A stretch of DNA of 64,000 nt from Flavobacterium aquiphilum (GCF_027111335.1 NZ_CP114288.1:4464001-4528000), one strand, 5' to 3'; shown: positions 1 to 9,012, counted from the first letter of the stretch. The notes: generated from the sequence alone by a model not told the origin. Made by a program: numbers and translations.

Positions 1-573
1 AAAGCACGCTCATTAAGAGTAAAAGCTCTAGCAATAACAGCCGATGTAGCCGATATCAACTCGGTAAATATGGCCGTAGAAAAAGCCTTAACCGAATTCA
101 AAACAATTGACATTTTAATCAATAACGCCGGAATTGCAGCTTTCGGTAAATTCATGGAATTGGAACCAACCGCTTGGGAACGTATCATTCAGGTGAACCT
201 AATGGGAACGTATTATGTGACACGAGCCGTTTTGCCAAATATGATTGAAAGACAAACAGGTGACATTATCAATATTTCTTCAACAGCCGGATTAAATGGA
301 AATGCGTTAACTAGCGCTTACAGTGCCTCCAAATTTGCTGTTTTGGGACTAACGGATTCTTTGATGCAGGAAGTTCGCAAACACAATATTCGTGTGACGG
401 CCTTAACTCCAAGTACTGTTGCAACCGATATGGCAAAAGAGCTAAACCTTACCGATGGTAATCCAGAAAAAGTAATGCAATCTGAAGATATCGCCGAATT
501 AATCATTGCCCAACTAAAATTAAACCGACGCGTATTTATCAAGAACAGCAATGTTTGGTCAACTAATCCTTAA
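1..573 (+). CDS. SDR family oxidoreductase (FabG-like), 5'-truncated by window edge
   Basis: This is the C-terminal 190 residues of a short-chain dehydrogenase/reductase. The frame is open from base 1, so the ATG at base 70 is internal and not the start. The SDR landmarks are visible: NNAG, the catalytic Ser in INISS, and the catalytic Tyr/Lys pair in YSASK. The TGxxxGxG cofactor loop and roughly 45 residues lie outside the window. The family reduces carbonyls with NAD(P)H in the cytoplasm; close homologs are usually labelled 3-ketoacyl-ACP reductase, but the substrate cannot be read from sequence. A strong hairpin follows directly. Confidence 0.9.
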   Translation, partial: KARSLRVKALAITADVADINSVNMAVEKALTEFKTIDILINNAGIAAFGKFMELEPTAWERIIQVNLMGTYYVTRAVLPNMIERQTGDIINISSTAGLNGNALTSAYSASKFAVLGLTDSLMQEVRKHNIRVTALTPSTVATDMAKELNLTDGNPEKVMQSEDIAELIIAQLKLNRRVFIKNSNVWSTNP

Positions 574-580
574 AAAAACA

Positions 581-644
581 AAACCATTAAGAGATTAAGT
601 TTTATTAAGATTTTCCCTTAATTTCCTTAATCTCTTAATGGTTT
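581..644. terminator. bidirectional hairpin terminator
   Basis: Perfect 19-bp inverted repeat (581-599 and 626-644) around a 26-nt loop that is itself pyrimidine-rich. It lies between the convergent SDR gene and mtaB and has A/T runs on both sides, so it can end transcripts from both strands. Confidence 0.8.
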
Positions 645-703
645 AAAAAACATTTTAATTTTTTAATTGTTCCTGACTGAACTATGAATTTGCTCTTCGC
701 GTT

Positions 704-2029
704 TTAAACCCCAACATTTAAAAATTCCATTCTTACACTTCCGTCTTCATCAATTTTTGTCAAATTGATTTCGTGCAAAGTGTTTACCAATTCTGGATTC
801 CAAGGTGTTTTTACTTTTACATAATTCTCAGTAAATCCGTGAATATAACCCTCTTTATTTTCACCTTCAAAAAGAACGGTTCTTGTAGTTCCCAACTGAC
901 TTTCGTAAAAAGCACGACGTTTTTTAACCGACAAACCTCTTAGCATTTTGCTTCTTTTTGCTCGAACATTATTTGGAACAACAGCTCCCATTTCGACAGC
1001 TTCGGTATTGTCGCGTTCCGAATAAGTGAAAACATGTAAATACGAAATGTTCAATTCGTTTAAGAAATGATAGGTTTCAAGGAAATGTTCATCTGTTTCA
1101 CCAGGAAAACCAACAATCACATCGACACCAATGCAAGCATCAGGCATCACTTCCCGAATCTTATTCACTCGTTCTGTATATACTTCACGTAAATAACGGC
1201 GCTTCATTAATTTCAAAATGTCATTACTTCCCGACTGCAATGGAATATGGAAATGCGGCACAAAAGTTCTGCTTTTTGAAACAAAATCTATGATTTCGTT
1301 TTTCAATAAATTAGGTTCAATAGACGAAATACGCAATCTTTCAATTCTCTCAACTTCATCTAAGGCCTGAACCAATTCTAAGAAAGTATGTTCGTGTTTT
1401 TTATTTCCAAACTCCCCTTTTCCATAATCCCCAATATTAACTCCAGTCAAAACGATTTCTTTAATGTTTTGCTTCGAAATTTCGTAAGCGTTTTTCAACA
1501 CATTTTCCAATGCGTCGCTTCTGGAAATTCCACGGGCAAGCGGAATCGTACAATAGGTACATTTATAATCGCAGCCATCCTGCACTTTCAAGAAAGCACG
1601 GGTTCTGTCCCCAATCGAATAACTGCCAACATAAAAATCGGCTTCAGCTATCTCGCATGAATGCACTTCGCCAAAATCATTCTTCGATAAATCATTGATA
1701 TAGTCGCTGAGTTTGAATTTCTCGGTGGCTCCAAGAACGAGATCCACTCCGTCAACATTGACCAATTCTTCAGGTTTCAATTGCGCATAACAACCAACAG
1801 CAGCAACAAATGCTTTGTCGTTCAGTTTCATCGCCTTGCGAACTACTTGTTTGAATTGTTTATCGGCATTCTCTGTAACCGAGCAGGTATTGATTACATA
1901 CATATCGGCGACTTCCTCAAAATCGACACGATCAAATCCTTCATCTTCCAAATTGCGGGCAATGGTCGATGTTTCTGAAAAATTCAGTTTACACCCAAGC
2001 GTGTAAAAGGCAACTTTTTTTCTTTCCAT
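704..2029 (-). CDS. mtaB: tRNA (N6-threonylcarbamoyladenosine(37)-C2)-methylthiotransferase MtaB
   Basis: A 441-residue methylthiotransferase of the MiaB/RimO/MtaB radical-SAM family, which adds a methylthio group to t6A37 in ANN-decoding tRNAs. The N-terminal UPF0004 domain (about 3-105) carries the three cluster cysteines Cys13, Cys49 and Cys80. The radical-SAM core has the CxxxCxxC motif at Cys153, Cys157 and Cys160 (CDYKCTYC), and a TRAM-like C-terminus starts near 370. The opening TLGCKLNFSET is typical of the MtaB branch rather than MiaB (TxGCxMN) or RimO. Full length. A -7 promoter element lies 46 bp upstream. Confidence 0.93.
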   Translation of the reverse strand: MERKKVAFYTLGCKLNFSETSTIARNLEDEGFDRVDFEEVADMYVINTCSVTENADKQFKQVVRKAMKLNDKAFVAAVGCYAQLKPEELVNVDGVDLVLGATEKFKLSDYINDLSKNDFGEVHSCEIAEADFYVGSYSIGDRTRAFLKVQDGCDYKCTYCTIPLARGISRSDALENVLKNAYEISKQNIKEIVLTGVNIGDYGKGEFGNKKHEHTFLELVQALDEVERIERLRISSIEPNLLKNEIIDFVSKSRTFVPHFHIPLQSGSNDILKLMKRRYLREVYTERVNKIREVMPDACIGVDVIVGFPGETDEHFLETYHFLNELNISYLHVFTYSERDNTEAVEMGAVVPNNVRAKRSKMLRGLSVKKRRAFYESQLGTTRTVLFEGENKEGYIHGFTENYVKVKTPWNPELVNTLHEINLTKIDEDGSVRMEFLNVGV

Positions 2030-2074
2030 AATTACCTTAAATTAATGAAATCGTTGTCAAAAAATTTAAGTGCG

Positions 2075-2082
2075 CAAATTTA
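2075..2082 (-). promoter_or_regulatory. -7 promoter element of mtaB
   Basis: TAAATTTG on the minus strand matches the Bacteroidota TANNTTTG -7 box and leaves a leader of about 40 nt before the mtaB ATG. No clear -33 box. Confidence 0.5.
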
Positions 2083-2251
2083 CAAACAAAAATCTACACT
2101 GTAAAATTGATATTAATTTATATGAAGACAAAGACTTAATTTATTTTGACATGAAGATTTTTTTAACGATTTAAACCATATAAAATTGTTTACGGTTTAT
2201 GGCAAATTCAAAAAAAATAAAATGATGGCAAAAAAGCCCAATCATTCTCTT

Positions 2252-2322
2252 TAGCCCCGATCGCAGTGAAAATCCTTGTAAACTGGGGTTCAGTTTACAA
2301 GATTGCAACGGAGAGCGGGAAC
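2252..2322 (+). repeat. dispersed structured repeat, family A (copy 1)
   Basis: A 71-nt unit beginning TAGCCCCGAT and ending AGCGGGAAC. The outer CCCG/CGGG can pair. Inside is a stem of 10 bp (TTGTAAACTG with CAGTTTACAA) closed by a GGGG-containing loop and extended by AATC/GATT with one bulged C. A second copy lies at 53315-53384 on the other strand with the same frame but a different stem sequence. It sits in the 689-bp gap 2030-2718, which otherwise holds the mtaB promoter, a dyad at 2564-2603 and no credible ORF. Confidence 0.75.
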
Positions 2323-2563
2323 AATGCTTCCTAAAAAAGCCAAATGTTTCTGCTCCAAAAAAATAATTGAACGCTGTTTTAAAAAAACTTTATTTTTCGT
2401 GCCTAGGCTTTGTTTCTATTCATATAAATATTACTTTCACAACTCCAAAAACAACTTAAAACAGTACTATTTTTAGCTTTTAGCAAGCTAAAGCACTATT
2501 GTTCTGTGTCTAAATTTCGAAAATCAATTATTTCAAAAAAATTTTCTTTCAAACGAAATAATA

Positions 2564-2603
2564 AATGATTTTATCAGTTGTATAATGAACTGATAAAGTC
2601 ATT
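2564..2603. promoter_or_regulatory. long dyad symmetry upstream of a secreted-protein gene
   Basis: Two 16-nt arms (2564-2579 and 2588-2603) pair with one mismatch around an 8-nt loop. There is no T-tract typical of a terminator. It lies 115 bp upstream of the gene at 2719, so an operator or leader structure is possible. Confidence 0.35.
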
Positions 2604-2718
2604 GGAATTCTAATTCAGAAATGTCTCGATAATTTTCGAAAATCATTCTTTAACAACAATAAATGGGATTACCGAAAACCATAAAGAGTAGGTCAAATAA
2701 ATAATTAATAACAAAAAA

Positions 2719-3246
2719 ATGAAATCATTCTGCCTCCAAATCTCCCTACTATTCATCGCTTTTTTTGCTCAGGCCCAAACCCCGGCTCCAGCAACGATAG
2801 CAACCAAAAACCCTTTTCCTACAATAAGCACTCTGACAGCTTGGGCGAGTTACAATTCTCAGGAAAAATTCAATCTGGATATTAGAGCCCTAGGATTCAA
2901 ATTTGAAGAAAAATCAATTGAACCCGCTTCAACAGCTTACACTTACATCCGAAAAGTTTTGGTTGACAACGTAAATTATACTGACAGAATTGTTTACAGA
3001 ATCACAACTGACAATACGGCGAGTATTATTTCGTTAGTTACCGCTTCAACCGATTTGGTCTCTTTTTATACTCCACAATTGGCAGGCTATAAAACCGGAA
3101 AATGCGACAACGAAATGTCTAAAGACAAGAAAACTACTTGCACATGTTATGACAATGGTAAATTTGTAATCGACGTTTGCGACGAAAGGGTAAAACTAAC
3201 AATGGGTGACGGGAACAATTATTTTATTTCGGTTGCAAAAAAATAA
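2719..3246 (+). CDS. secreted hypothetical protein with four cysteines
   Basis: A 175-residue protein with a clear Sec signal peptide (about residues 1-19, hydrophobic core then AQAQ cleavage region), followed by a Pro/Ala/Thr-rich linker. No family recognised. The C-terminal third holds four cysteines clustered within about 30 residues (CDN...CTC...VCDE), which suggests disulfides in the periplasm or outside the cell. It stands alone, with a dyad upstream and a bidirectional terminator downstream. I do not assign a function. Confidence 0.75.
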   Translation: MKSFCLQISLLFIAFFAQAQTPAPATIATKNPFPTISTLTAWASYNSQEKFNLDIRALGFKFEEKSIEPASTAYTYIRKVLVDNVNYTDRIVYRITTDNTASIISLVTASTDLVSFYTPQLAGYKTGKCDNEMSKDKKTTCTCYDNGKFVIDVCDERVKLTMGDGNNYFISVAKK

Positions 3247-3311
3247 AAAACAAACATTCTTGAGATGCACGGTGTAGAGACCCACTGCAGTCCGTCTCTA
3301 CAGGATGTACG

Positions 3312-3340
3312 AAAAAACCGTCTATTTGACGGTTTTTTTT
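3312..3340. terminator. bidirectional terminator
   Basis: AAAAAACCGTC (3312-3322) and GACGGTTTTTTTT (3328-3340) form a 5-nt-loop hairpin with A and T tracts, placed between convergent genes. Confidence 0.85.
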
Positions 3341-3348
3341 ATGGTTTA

Positions 3349-4161
3349 TTAATTCAAAATAAAACGTCTAATTACTTCGGCAACACCGTGGTCATTATTC
3401 GAAGCTACTATTAAATCGGCTTTGTCTCTCAATTCTGGAGTTACATTGTCCACCCAAACACCCAGACCGGCATACTCAATCATTGTCAAATCATTTCCTG
3501 CGTTTCCGACAGCAATAATTTCACTTTGATCAATATCTAATTTCTTTGCTAATTTTTTCAAACTATACGCTTTGTCAATTCCTTGTTGGGCTACTTCAAG
3601 GAAAAAAGGTTTCGACATTGACACACTCAAATGAGGCATGGCCGCTTTCAAATCACTTTCTACTTTTTTTAGATAAGATGGCTCTTCTAACAAAATACAT
3701 TTCACTGCATTTGTTTGAACGGCTTCTTTAAAATTTGTTACCTTATTATGAGCCATACCAGTAATATTTTTTTCAATATCAATAAATTCCGAATCGGTTT
3801 CACTAACGATTTCCTCATTTACATAGGTAATGATATGTGTGTTGTTTTTTTGACTATAATCATACAATTCATGAATCTGCTCTTTGCTCAAAGTTTGTTC
3901 AAACAGCACTTTATCCTCTTTCAAATCGGTAATTACAGCGCCATTATAAGAAAGCATAAACGAATTATAAAAATCCATTTTCAGTTCTTTGGCATATTCA
4001 GTCATTGCCGAAGTTGGCCTTCCAGAAGCCAAAACTACCTTAACCCCTTTTTCCTGGGCTTTAAAAATCATTTCCTTATTCTCATCTGATATCGTATGAT
4101 CGTCAGTCAACAACGTATCATCCATATCCAAAACAATCATTTTGTATTCTACTTCTTTCAT
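3349..4161 (-). CDS. Cof-type HAD-superfamily phosphatase
   Basis: A 270-residue HAD hydrolase of the Cof/YidA (type IIB) group, which hydrolyses phosphorylated sugars or cofactors in the cytoplasm using an aspartyl-phosphate intermediate. HAD motif I is LDMDDTLL with nucleophile Asp12 and acid/base Asp14. The motif II region is VVLASGRP. The C-terminal motif IV is GNAGNDLTMI. The central cap of about 100 residues between motif II and the lysine region fits type C2. The substrate is unknown. Met8 is an alternative start. Confidence 0.88.
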   Translation of the reverse strand: MKEVEYKMIVLDMDDTLLTDDHTISDENKEMIFKAQEKGVKVVLASGRPTSAMTEYAKELKMDFYNSFMLSYNGAVITDLKEDKVLFEQTLSKEQIHELYDYSQKNNTHIITYVNEEIVSETDSEFIDIEKNITGMAHNKVTNFKEAVQTNAVKCILLEEPSYLKKVESDLKAAMPHLSVSMSKPFFLEVAQQGIDKAYSLKKLAKKLDIDQSEIIAVGNAGNDLTMIEYAGLGVWVDNVTPELRDKADLIVASNNDHGVAEVIRRFILN

Positions 4162-4177
4162 CTATTTTTTTCAATAA

Positions 4178-4210
4178 AAAAACCTTGATACTTTAAGCCT
4201 CAAGGTTTTT
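4178..4210 (-). terminator. terminator of the DUF2007 gene
   Basis: AAAAACCTTGA (4178-4188) pairs with TCAAGGTTTTT (4200-4210). Read on the minus strand, the hairpin ends in a U-tract downstream of the gene ending at 4236. Confidence 0.8.
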
Positions 4211-4235
4211 CAAAAATTAAAATCATTTAATTTAA

Positions 4236-4454
4236 TTAGATACTCAACCTAAATTCTTCAATAACCGGATTTGCTTTTGCAAAATCCTTTTCTTCAATAA
4301 ATACCTCAACAGCTGAATCTGAATTTGGAAAACCAGACATTCTAGCCGATTGGATATTATTTTTCACTAAAGTCTCTACACCGGCAGCTTCTATTTTTTC
4401 CTGCAAAGCCAATGCCAAAATTTCACTTCCTGAAAAAACTTTCATTAATCCCAT
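4236..4454 (-). CDS. DUF2007-family small protein
   Basis: A 72-residue cytoplasmic protein with the DUF2007 pattern: a short beta-alpha-beta fold starting MKVFSGSEILALALQEKIEAAG, then VKNNIQSARMSGF and a C-terminal acidic helix. The family is annotated as a putative signal-transducing protein, but no activity is established. Translation may begin at Met1 or at Met4 (MKVFSG), where family alignments usually begin. It has its own terminator and is separated by 107 bp from the helicase-like gene upstream. Confidence 0.8.
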   Translation of the reverse strand: MGLMKVFSGSEILALALQEKIEAAGVETLVKNNIQSARMSGFPNSDSAVEVFIEEKDFAKANPVIEEFRLSI

Positions 4455-4561
4455 GATACTTTTTATTTTAAATTATTGTTTATCTCCAATCATAAAACTA
4501 AAAAGCATGAAATTTTTCCGTTACTAATCCAGCTTCCTGTCTTCTGATTTATTTCAAAATT

Positions 4562-5290
4562 CTATTCTTCTTCCTCATCATCAATTTCTTCTTCCTCTTC
4601 AAAATCATCTATATCCTGATTTACTGATTCTTCTTCATCTAAATCTTCCTCATCTTCGTCATACTCGTCTTCATACTCTTCTTCAAAATCAAAAACATAA
4701 GGATCAACTAGCATTTTTTCAGCCAAGATTTCAATTCGTTCTGTCAATTGATCCGTAAAAATAATACGTTGTGTTTTGGTTATACTGTTTGAAATTCTCA
4801 TGATTCTTGGCTCATGACGCAATTTCAAAATCGAATCGGCATCATCAACAATAAACATTCGCAATCTATTCACATTAAATCCAGCCGTACTAAACATATC
4901 ATTTAATTTAGTTGGCGTCCCAATAAGGACATCAATCCCAGCCGAAATAAAATTTTTATCATAATCCATGTCACCCTTTTCGTGAACCCCATAAACCCTC
5001 AAATTGGTGAATTTTCCAAACTTTTCGAAAAGTTCCTCCATTTCAAGAATCTTGGTTTTGTCTTCCACAAATATTAAAGCACGGGGCGATTCCTCACCTT
5101 CGCAAACCAATTGCTGAATTACATTAATCACAATAGTTGTTGTTTTTCCAGAATTCTTTGGGGAAACGATAATTGCATCTGCTCCACTTTTTATGGTCGA
5201 AAAAGTTTCTTTTTGCATCTCATTAGCTTCCGTCAATCCGCAATCAATTAAGGCTTCCTGCAATACTTGGTTTATTTTTTTAAGCTTCAT
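4562..5290 (-). CDS. degenerate single-domain DEAD-box helicase-like protein with acidic tail
   Basis: A 242-residue protein that aligns with only the first RecA domain of DEAD-box RNA helicases. A Q-motif-like MQKE segment (25-28) is followed by a P-loop SPKNSGKT (43-50), GTPTKL (124-129, normally GTPGRL), and VDDAD where motif II should be DEAD (149-152 is DDAD). Motif III SAT is replaced by FTD. The second RecA domain is absent. From about residue 199 the chain is a very acidic Glu/Asp tail. ATP binding may survive, but strand separation is unlikely. It may act as an RNA- or ribosome-associated adaptor; that is inference. Confidence 0.75.
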   Translation of the reverse strand: MKLKKINQVLQEALIDCGLTEANEMQKETFSTIKSGADAIIVSPKNSGKTTTIVINVIQQLVCEGEESPRALIFVEDKTKILEMEELFEKFGKFTNLRVYGVHEKGDMDYDKNFISAGIDVLIGTPTKLNDMFSTAGFNVNRLRMFIVDDADSILKLRHEPRIMRISNSITKTQRIIFTDQLTERIEILAEKMLVDPYVFDFEEEYEDEYDEDEEDLDEEESVNQDIDDFEEEEEIDDEEEE

Positions 5291-5437
5291 TTATTTAATT
5301 TAAAAAAGAGAAAATTTGAAAAAATCTAAAAAATTAAAAAGAGGACACTTCTGATCTGTTCAAAATCATCTCTTTTTAACTTTGTATTCATATTTTAGAT
5401 TCTTTCCTTTTTTATATCCTTTTGATTCCTATTTATT

Positions 5438-6601
5438 TTATTTACTAGCAAAAGCTTTGACATCACTTTCAGAGATTTCATTTCCTCCAAGGATAATCAA
5501 ACGTTCCACTACATTTCGCAATTCTCTGATATTTCCTGTCCAATCGTATTCTTTCAATAAATTAATCGCTTCATCAGAAAAATGTTTAACCGCATTCCCC
5601 TGTTCACTTGCTATTTTGGAAGCAAAATGTTTAATCAATAAAGGAATATCTTCCCTTCTGTCATTTAAGGCAGGAACTTTTATCAAAATAACTGCCAAAC
5701 GATGGTATAAATCCTCTCTGAAACGACCAGCTTCAATTTCACTTTTTAAGTCTTTATTAGTCGCAGCAATCACACGAACGTCCACTTTTATATCATTATC
5801 TGCTCCAACTCTGGTAATGATTCCTTCTTGTAAAGCTCTCAAAACTTTGGCTTGCGCCGATAAACTCATATCCCCAATTTCATCAAGAAAAATGGTTCCT
5901 TTATTGGCCACTTCAAATTTTCCGGCACGGTCTTTCACCGCCGATGTAAAAGCGCCTTTTATATGACCAAACAACTCACTCTCTATCAATTCGCCAGGTA
6001 TGGCAGCACAATTCACTTCGACCATAGGAGCACTCGAACGATCGCTTTTGTCATGTAATTGATGCGCAACTAATTCTTTTCCGGTTCCATTTGGTCCGGT
6101 AATCAAAACTCTGGCATCGGTTGTAGCAACTTTATCAATCATGACTTTCACTAGGTTGATTGCTTCGCTATCTCCTACTATATCATATTTTTTACTGACT
6201 TTCTTTTTAAGGATTTTGTTCTCAACAGCCAGTTTTTTTCTGTCTAACGCGTTTCGAACCGTATTTAACAATCGGTTCAAATCTGGTGGTTTTGAAATAT
6301 AATCAAATGCTCCTAAACGCATCGTATTAATCGCCGTTTCCATATCTCCATGACCAGATATCATGACAATAGGAATTTCAGTATCTATTTTTTTTACGGC
6401 CTCCAACAATTCAACGCCATCCATTTTTGGCATCTTTATGTCACATAAGACCAAATCATAGTCGTTTTCTTTTATTTTTCCAAGACCTGCGACACCATCT
6501 TCGGCAACATCAACTTCATAAGATTCATTTTCTTCGCAAAGTATTTTGGCTAGCACTCTTCTGATAGCTTCTTCGTCTTCGATAATTAGAATTTTACTCA
6601 T
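5438..6601 (-). CDS. sigma-54-dependent NtrC-family response regulator lacking the HTH domain
   Basis: A 387-residue regulator. The receiver domain (1-120) has the acidic pocket Glu8/Asp9 and phospho-acceptor Asp54 (LCDIKMP). The AAA+ sigma-54 activation domain (about 140-370) has a Walker A GPNGTGKE, the sigma-54 contact loop as GAFTSA instead of GAFTGA, and Walker B IFLDEIGDM. The protein ends right after the R-finger/sensor II region (WTGNIRELRNVVERL), so the usual C-terminal Fis-type DNA-binding domain is missing. No histidine kinase is adjacent. It should act on RpoN polymerase either from solution or with a DNA-binding partner. Confidence 0.88.
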   Translation of the reverse strand: MSKILIIEDEEAIRRVLAKILCEENESYEVDVAEDGVAGLGKIKENDYDLVLCDIKMPKMDGVELLEAVKKIDTEIPIVMISGHGDMETAINTMRLGAFDYISKPPDLNRLLNTVRNALDRKKLAVENKILKKKVSKKYDIVGDSEAINLVKVMIDKVATTDARVLITGPNGTGKELVAHQLHDKSDRSSAPMVEVNCAAIPGELIESELFGHIKGAFTSAVKDRAGKFEVANKGTIFLDEIGDMSLSAQAKVLRALQEGIITRVGADNDIKVDVRVIAATNKDLKSEIEAGRFREDLYHRLAVILIKVPALNDRREDIPLLIKHFASKIASEQGNAVKHFSDEAINLLKEYDWTGNIRELRNVVERLIILGGNEISESDVKAFASK

Positions 6602-6618
6602 ATTTATATTTTAAGAGT

Positions 6619-6647
6619 CTGAGAATCTAAGTTACTAAGATTCTGAG
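6619..6647 (-). terminator. terminator of the ABC-2 permease gene
   Basis: CTGAGAATCT (6619-6628) and AGATTCTGAG (6638-6647) pair with one mismatch, downstream of the minus-strand permease gene. There is no strong U-tract on the minus side, so efficiency is uncertain. Confidence 0.45.
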
Positions 6648-6728
6648 TTTTTTTTAAGCTTTTGATAAACTAAGTTCATAAAATTCCGAGTGCTCATAAA
6701 AATTAGCAATTCAGCTCGTTAAAGACTT

Positions 6729-8045
6729 TTAATATTTCAACCACTTATATAATTCTTTCCAACTCGGTTTTTTTCCATACATCAAAATTCCAACACGGTA
6801 AATTTTGGCAGCAAACCAAACGACACCCAAAAACGTTGAAAATAACAAAGATACGGAAATTGCAATTTGCCACCATGGAACACCGAAAGGAATACGCATT
6901 AACATAACAATTGGAGAGGTCAAAGGTATCATCGAGAAAACCACAGCAATTGTCCCATGAGGATCATTGATAACCGTAAAAAAGCCTATGTAAACACTAA
7001 GCATCAATGGCATTATGATTGGCAAAAGAAATTGTTGCGAGTCGGTTTGATTATCAACCGCAGCTCCAATTGCAGCATAAAAAGAACTGTATAAAAAGTA
7101 ACCTCCAATAAAATAAACAATAAAACTAATCAGAATACCGGCGATTGGCAAATTCCATATTTCTTTAAGATACATTTGGGCTGTCCCTGAAAATTCTTGT
7201 TGTGCCACATGCATCATTTCAGGAGAAACTTTGGCGGTAGCCCCAATATTCACTCCAAAAAAGGCCGAAGCAGCAAACATCAATGACAAACCGATAAAAG
7301 TCCAAATCAAAAATTGCAACAAACCTGCCAGTGATGTTCCGATGATTTTCCCCATCATCAATTGGAAAGGTTTCACCGAAGAAATGATAATCTCTACAAT
7401 TCGATTGGTTTTTTCTTCGATTACGCTTCGCATTACCATATTCCCATAAATGATGATGAACATCATGATAAGGTAGCCAAAGGCGGCTCCTATGCCAATT
7501 TTTATTTCGTTAAGCCCTTTAATACTCTCTTCGCCAGAAGCCTTTGTTAAATTCAAAACCACATTGGCTTGGGCTTTTTTTATTGCCAAAGTATCCAAAT
7601 GCGCATGTTCCAAATTGTCTTTCGTCAATTTATCGGCAATAATTCTTTGCACTTTTTCGATAAAAACAATACTTGGACTATCATTTGAAACCAATTGTAT
7701 CTTAGTTTCCAAATCTTTATTGGCAGTTATTTTAGGAACATAAAGCAGGGCTTCATAATTTTCCTTTGTAATACTGTCTTTGAGAACCTGTAGATTAACC
7801 CTTGAATAATCAAGGTATTTATAATCACTGTTTTTATTGTTTAAAGCCATAAATTCATTGACAAACAAACCCGATTCGTCATGAATAGCTACAAGCTTAG
7901 TATCCGGTTTCATAGAACTCAAATACGCGACAAACCCGGCAATGGCGACAAACAACAACGGACTTAAAAAGGTCATGACAATAAATGACTTATTGCGAAC
8001 CTTGGCAACAAACTCTCTTTTTATGATTAATGAAATTATACTCAT
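6729..8045 (-). CDS. ABC-2 type transporter permease (NatB-like)
   Basis: A 438-residue inner-membrane permease. A first transmembrane segment near residues 20-43 is followed by a large extracytoplasmic domain (about 45-175), then about five hydrophobic segments to the C-terminus. This is the NatB/YhaP layout, in which the ATPase subunit is encoded next door; here it is the upstream gene, 40 bp away, and the two should be cotranscribed. NatAB relatives export sodium or drugs, but the substrate here is not known. Confidence 0.85.
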   Translation of the reverse strand: MSIISLIIKREFVAKVRNKSFIVMTFLSPLLFVAIAGFVAYLSSMKPDTKLVAIHDESGLFVNEFMALNNKNSDYKYLDYSRVNLQVLKDSITKENYEALLYVPKITANKDLETKIQLVSNDSPSIVFIEKVQRIIADKLTKDNLEHAHLDTLAIKKAQANVVLNLTKASGEESIKGLNEIKIGIGAAFGYLIMMFIIIYGNMVMRSVIEEKTNRIVEIIISSVKPFQLMMGKIIGTSLAGLLQFLIWTFIGLSLMFAASAFFGVNIGATAKVSPEMMHVAQQEFSGTAQMYLKEIWNLPIAGILISFIVYFIGGYFLYSSFYAAIGAAVDNQTDSQQFLLPIIMPLMLSVYIGFFTVINDPHGTIAVVFSMIPLTSPIVMLMRIPFGVPWWQIAISVSLLFSTFLGVVWFAAKIYRVGILMYGKKPSWKELYKWLKY

Positions 8046-8085
8046 TTTAAATTTTTCGATTTTAGACTTCAGATTTAGGATTTAC

Positions 8086-9012
8086 TTAAACCTGAGATGT
8101 CACTGTTTGGATAAAAATATCATTCACACTCGGGATTTTTTCGACAAAATGCATCACCTGACCGCGTTGTGACAAGACATGTAACAATTCGTTCGGAGTA
8201 GCATTTCCCAATTGAATTTCTAATTTTATTTCATCATTCAAGGATTTAAAATTGGCTTCACCCACCTTAAATTTTTGTGTTACATCATACATCAAACCTT
8301 CCACATTATCCGATAGGATTCCAACTTCGAAACGATTCGTCTTGTGTTTTCTTTTTACATCGATTAACTTTCCTTCAATCAATTTGTTTGATTTATGAAT
8401 AAGTGCAATGTCATCACACAACTCCTCCACGCTTTCCATTCTGTGGGTAGAAAAAATAATGGTGGCGCCCTCTTCTTTCAATGCCAAAATTTCATCTTTG
8501 ATGACATTCGCATTTACAGGGTCAAATCCGGAAAAAGGTTCGTCAAAAATCAACAATTTAGGTTTGTGCAAAACGCAAACTACAAATTGTATTTTCTGTG
8601 CCATTCCTTTAGACAACTCCTGTATTTTTTTGTTCCACCAGCCTTTGATATCCAGACGATCAAACCAATATTCCAATTGTTTTTTGGCCTCGGCTTTAGA
8701 CAGTCCTTTCATTTGTGCCAAATACAAACACTGCTCACCCACTTTCATACTGCTGTATAAGCCACGTTCTTCGGGAAGATATCCAATATATTGTACGTGT
8801 TTTGGCTGAAGCAGTTCGCCATCAAGAATGATTTTGCCGCTATCGGGCATCGTAATTTGATTGATAATTCGAATTAGTGAAGTTTTCCCTGCTCCATTTG
8901 GACCCAAAAGCCCGTAGATACTTCCTTTGGGAACAGTCAATGACACTTCGTTAAGCGCAACATAATCACCATATTGCTTAACTACTTTATTTACTTCAAG
9001 AATAGTACTCAT
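8086..9012 (-). CDS. ABC transporter ATP-binding protein (NatA-like)
   Basis: A 308-residue ABC ATPase. Walker A is GPNGAGKTS (about 37-45), the signature is LSKGMAQKIQ, and Walker B is LLIFDEPFSGFDP, followed by the switch His in STHRMES. A C-terminal DUF4162-type regulatory extension (about 225-308) follows the nucleotide-binding domain, as in NatA/YhaQ proteins. It pairs with the downstream permease as an ABC-2 exporter. A TACTTTTA sequence about 20 bp upstream of the ATG is one base off the -7 consensus. Confidence 0.88.
   Translation of the reverse strand: MSTILEVNKVVKQYGDYVALNEVSLTVPKGSIYGLLGPNGAGKTSLIRIINQITMPDSGKIILDGELLQPKHVQYIGYLPEERGLYSSMKVGEQCLYLAQMKGLSKAEAKKQLEYWFDRLDIKGWWNKKIQELSKGMAQKIQFVVCVLHKPKLLIFDEPFSGFDPVNANVIKDEILALKEEGATIIFSTHRMESVEELCDDIALIHKSNKLIEGKLIDVKRKHKTNRFEVGILSDNVEGLMYDVTQKFKVGEANFKSLNDEIKLEIQLGNATPNELLHVLSQRGQVMHFVEKIPSVNDIFIQTVTSQV

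Noticed and set aside
5382..5966. 194-aa ORF antisense to the NtrC-like gene
   Set aside because: Antisense shadow of an unmistakable conserved gene.
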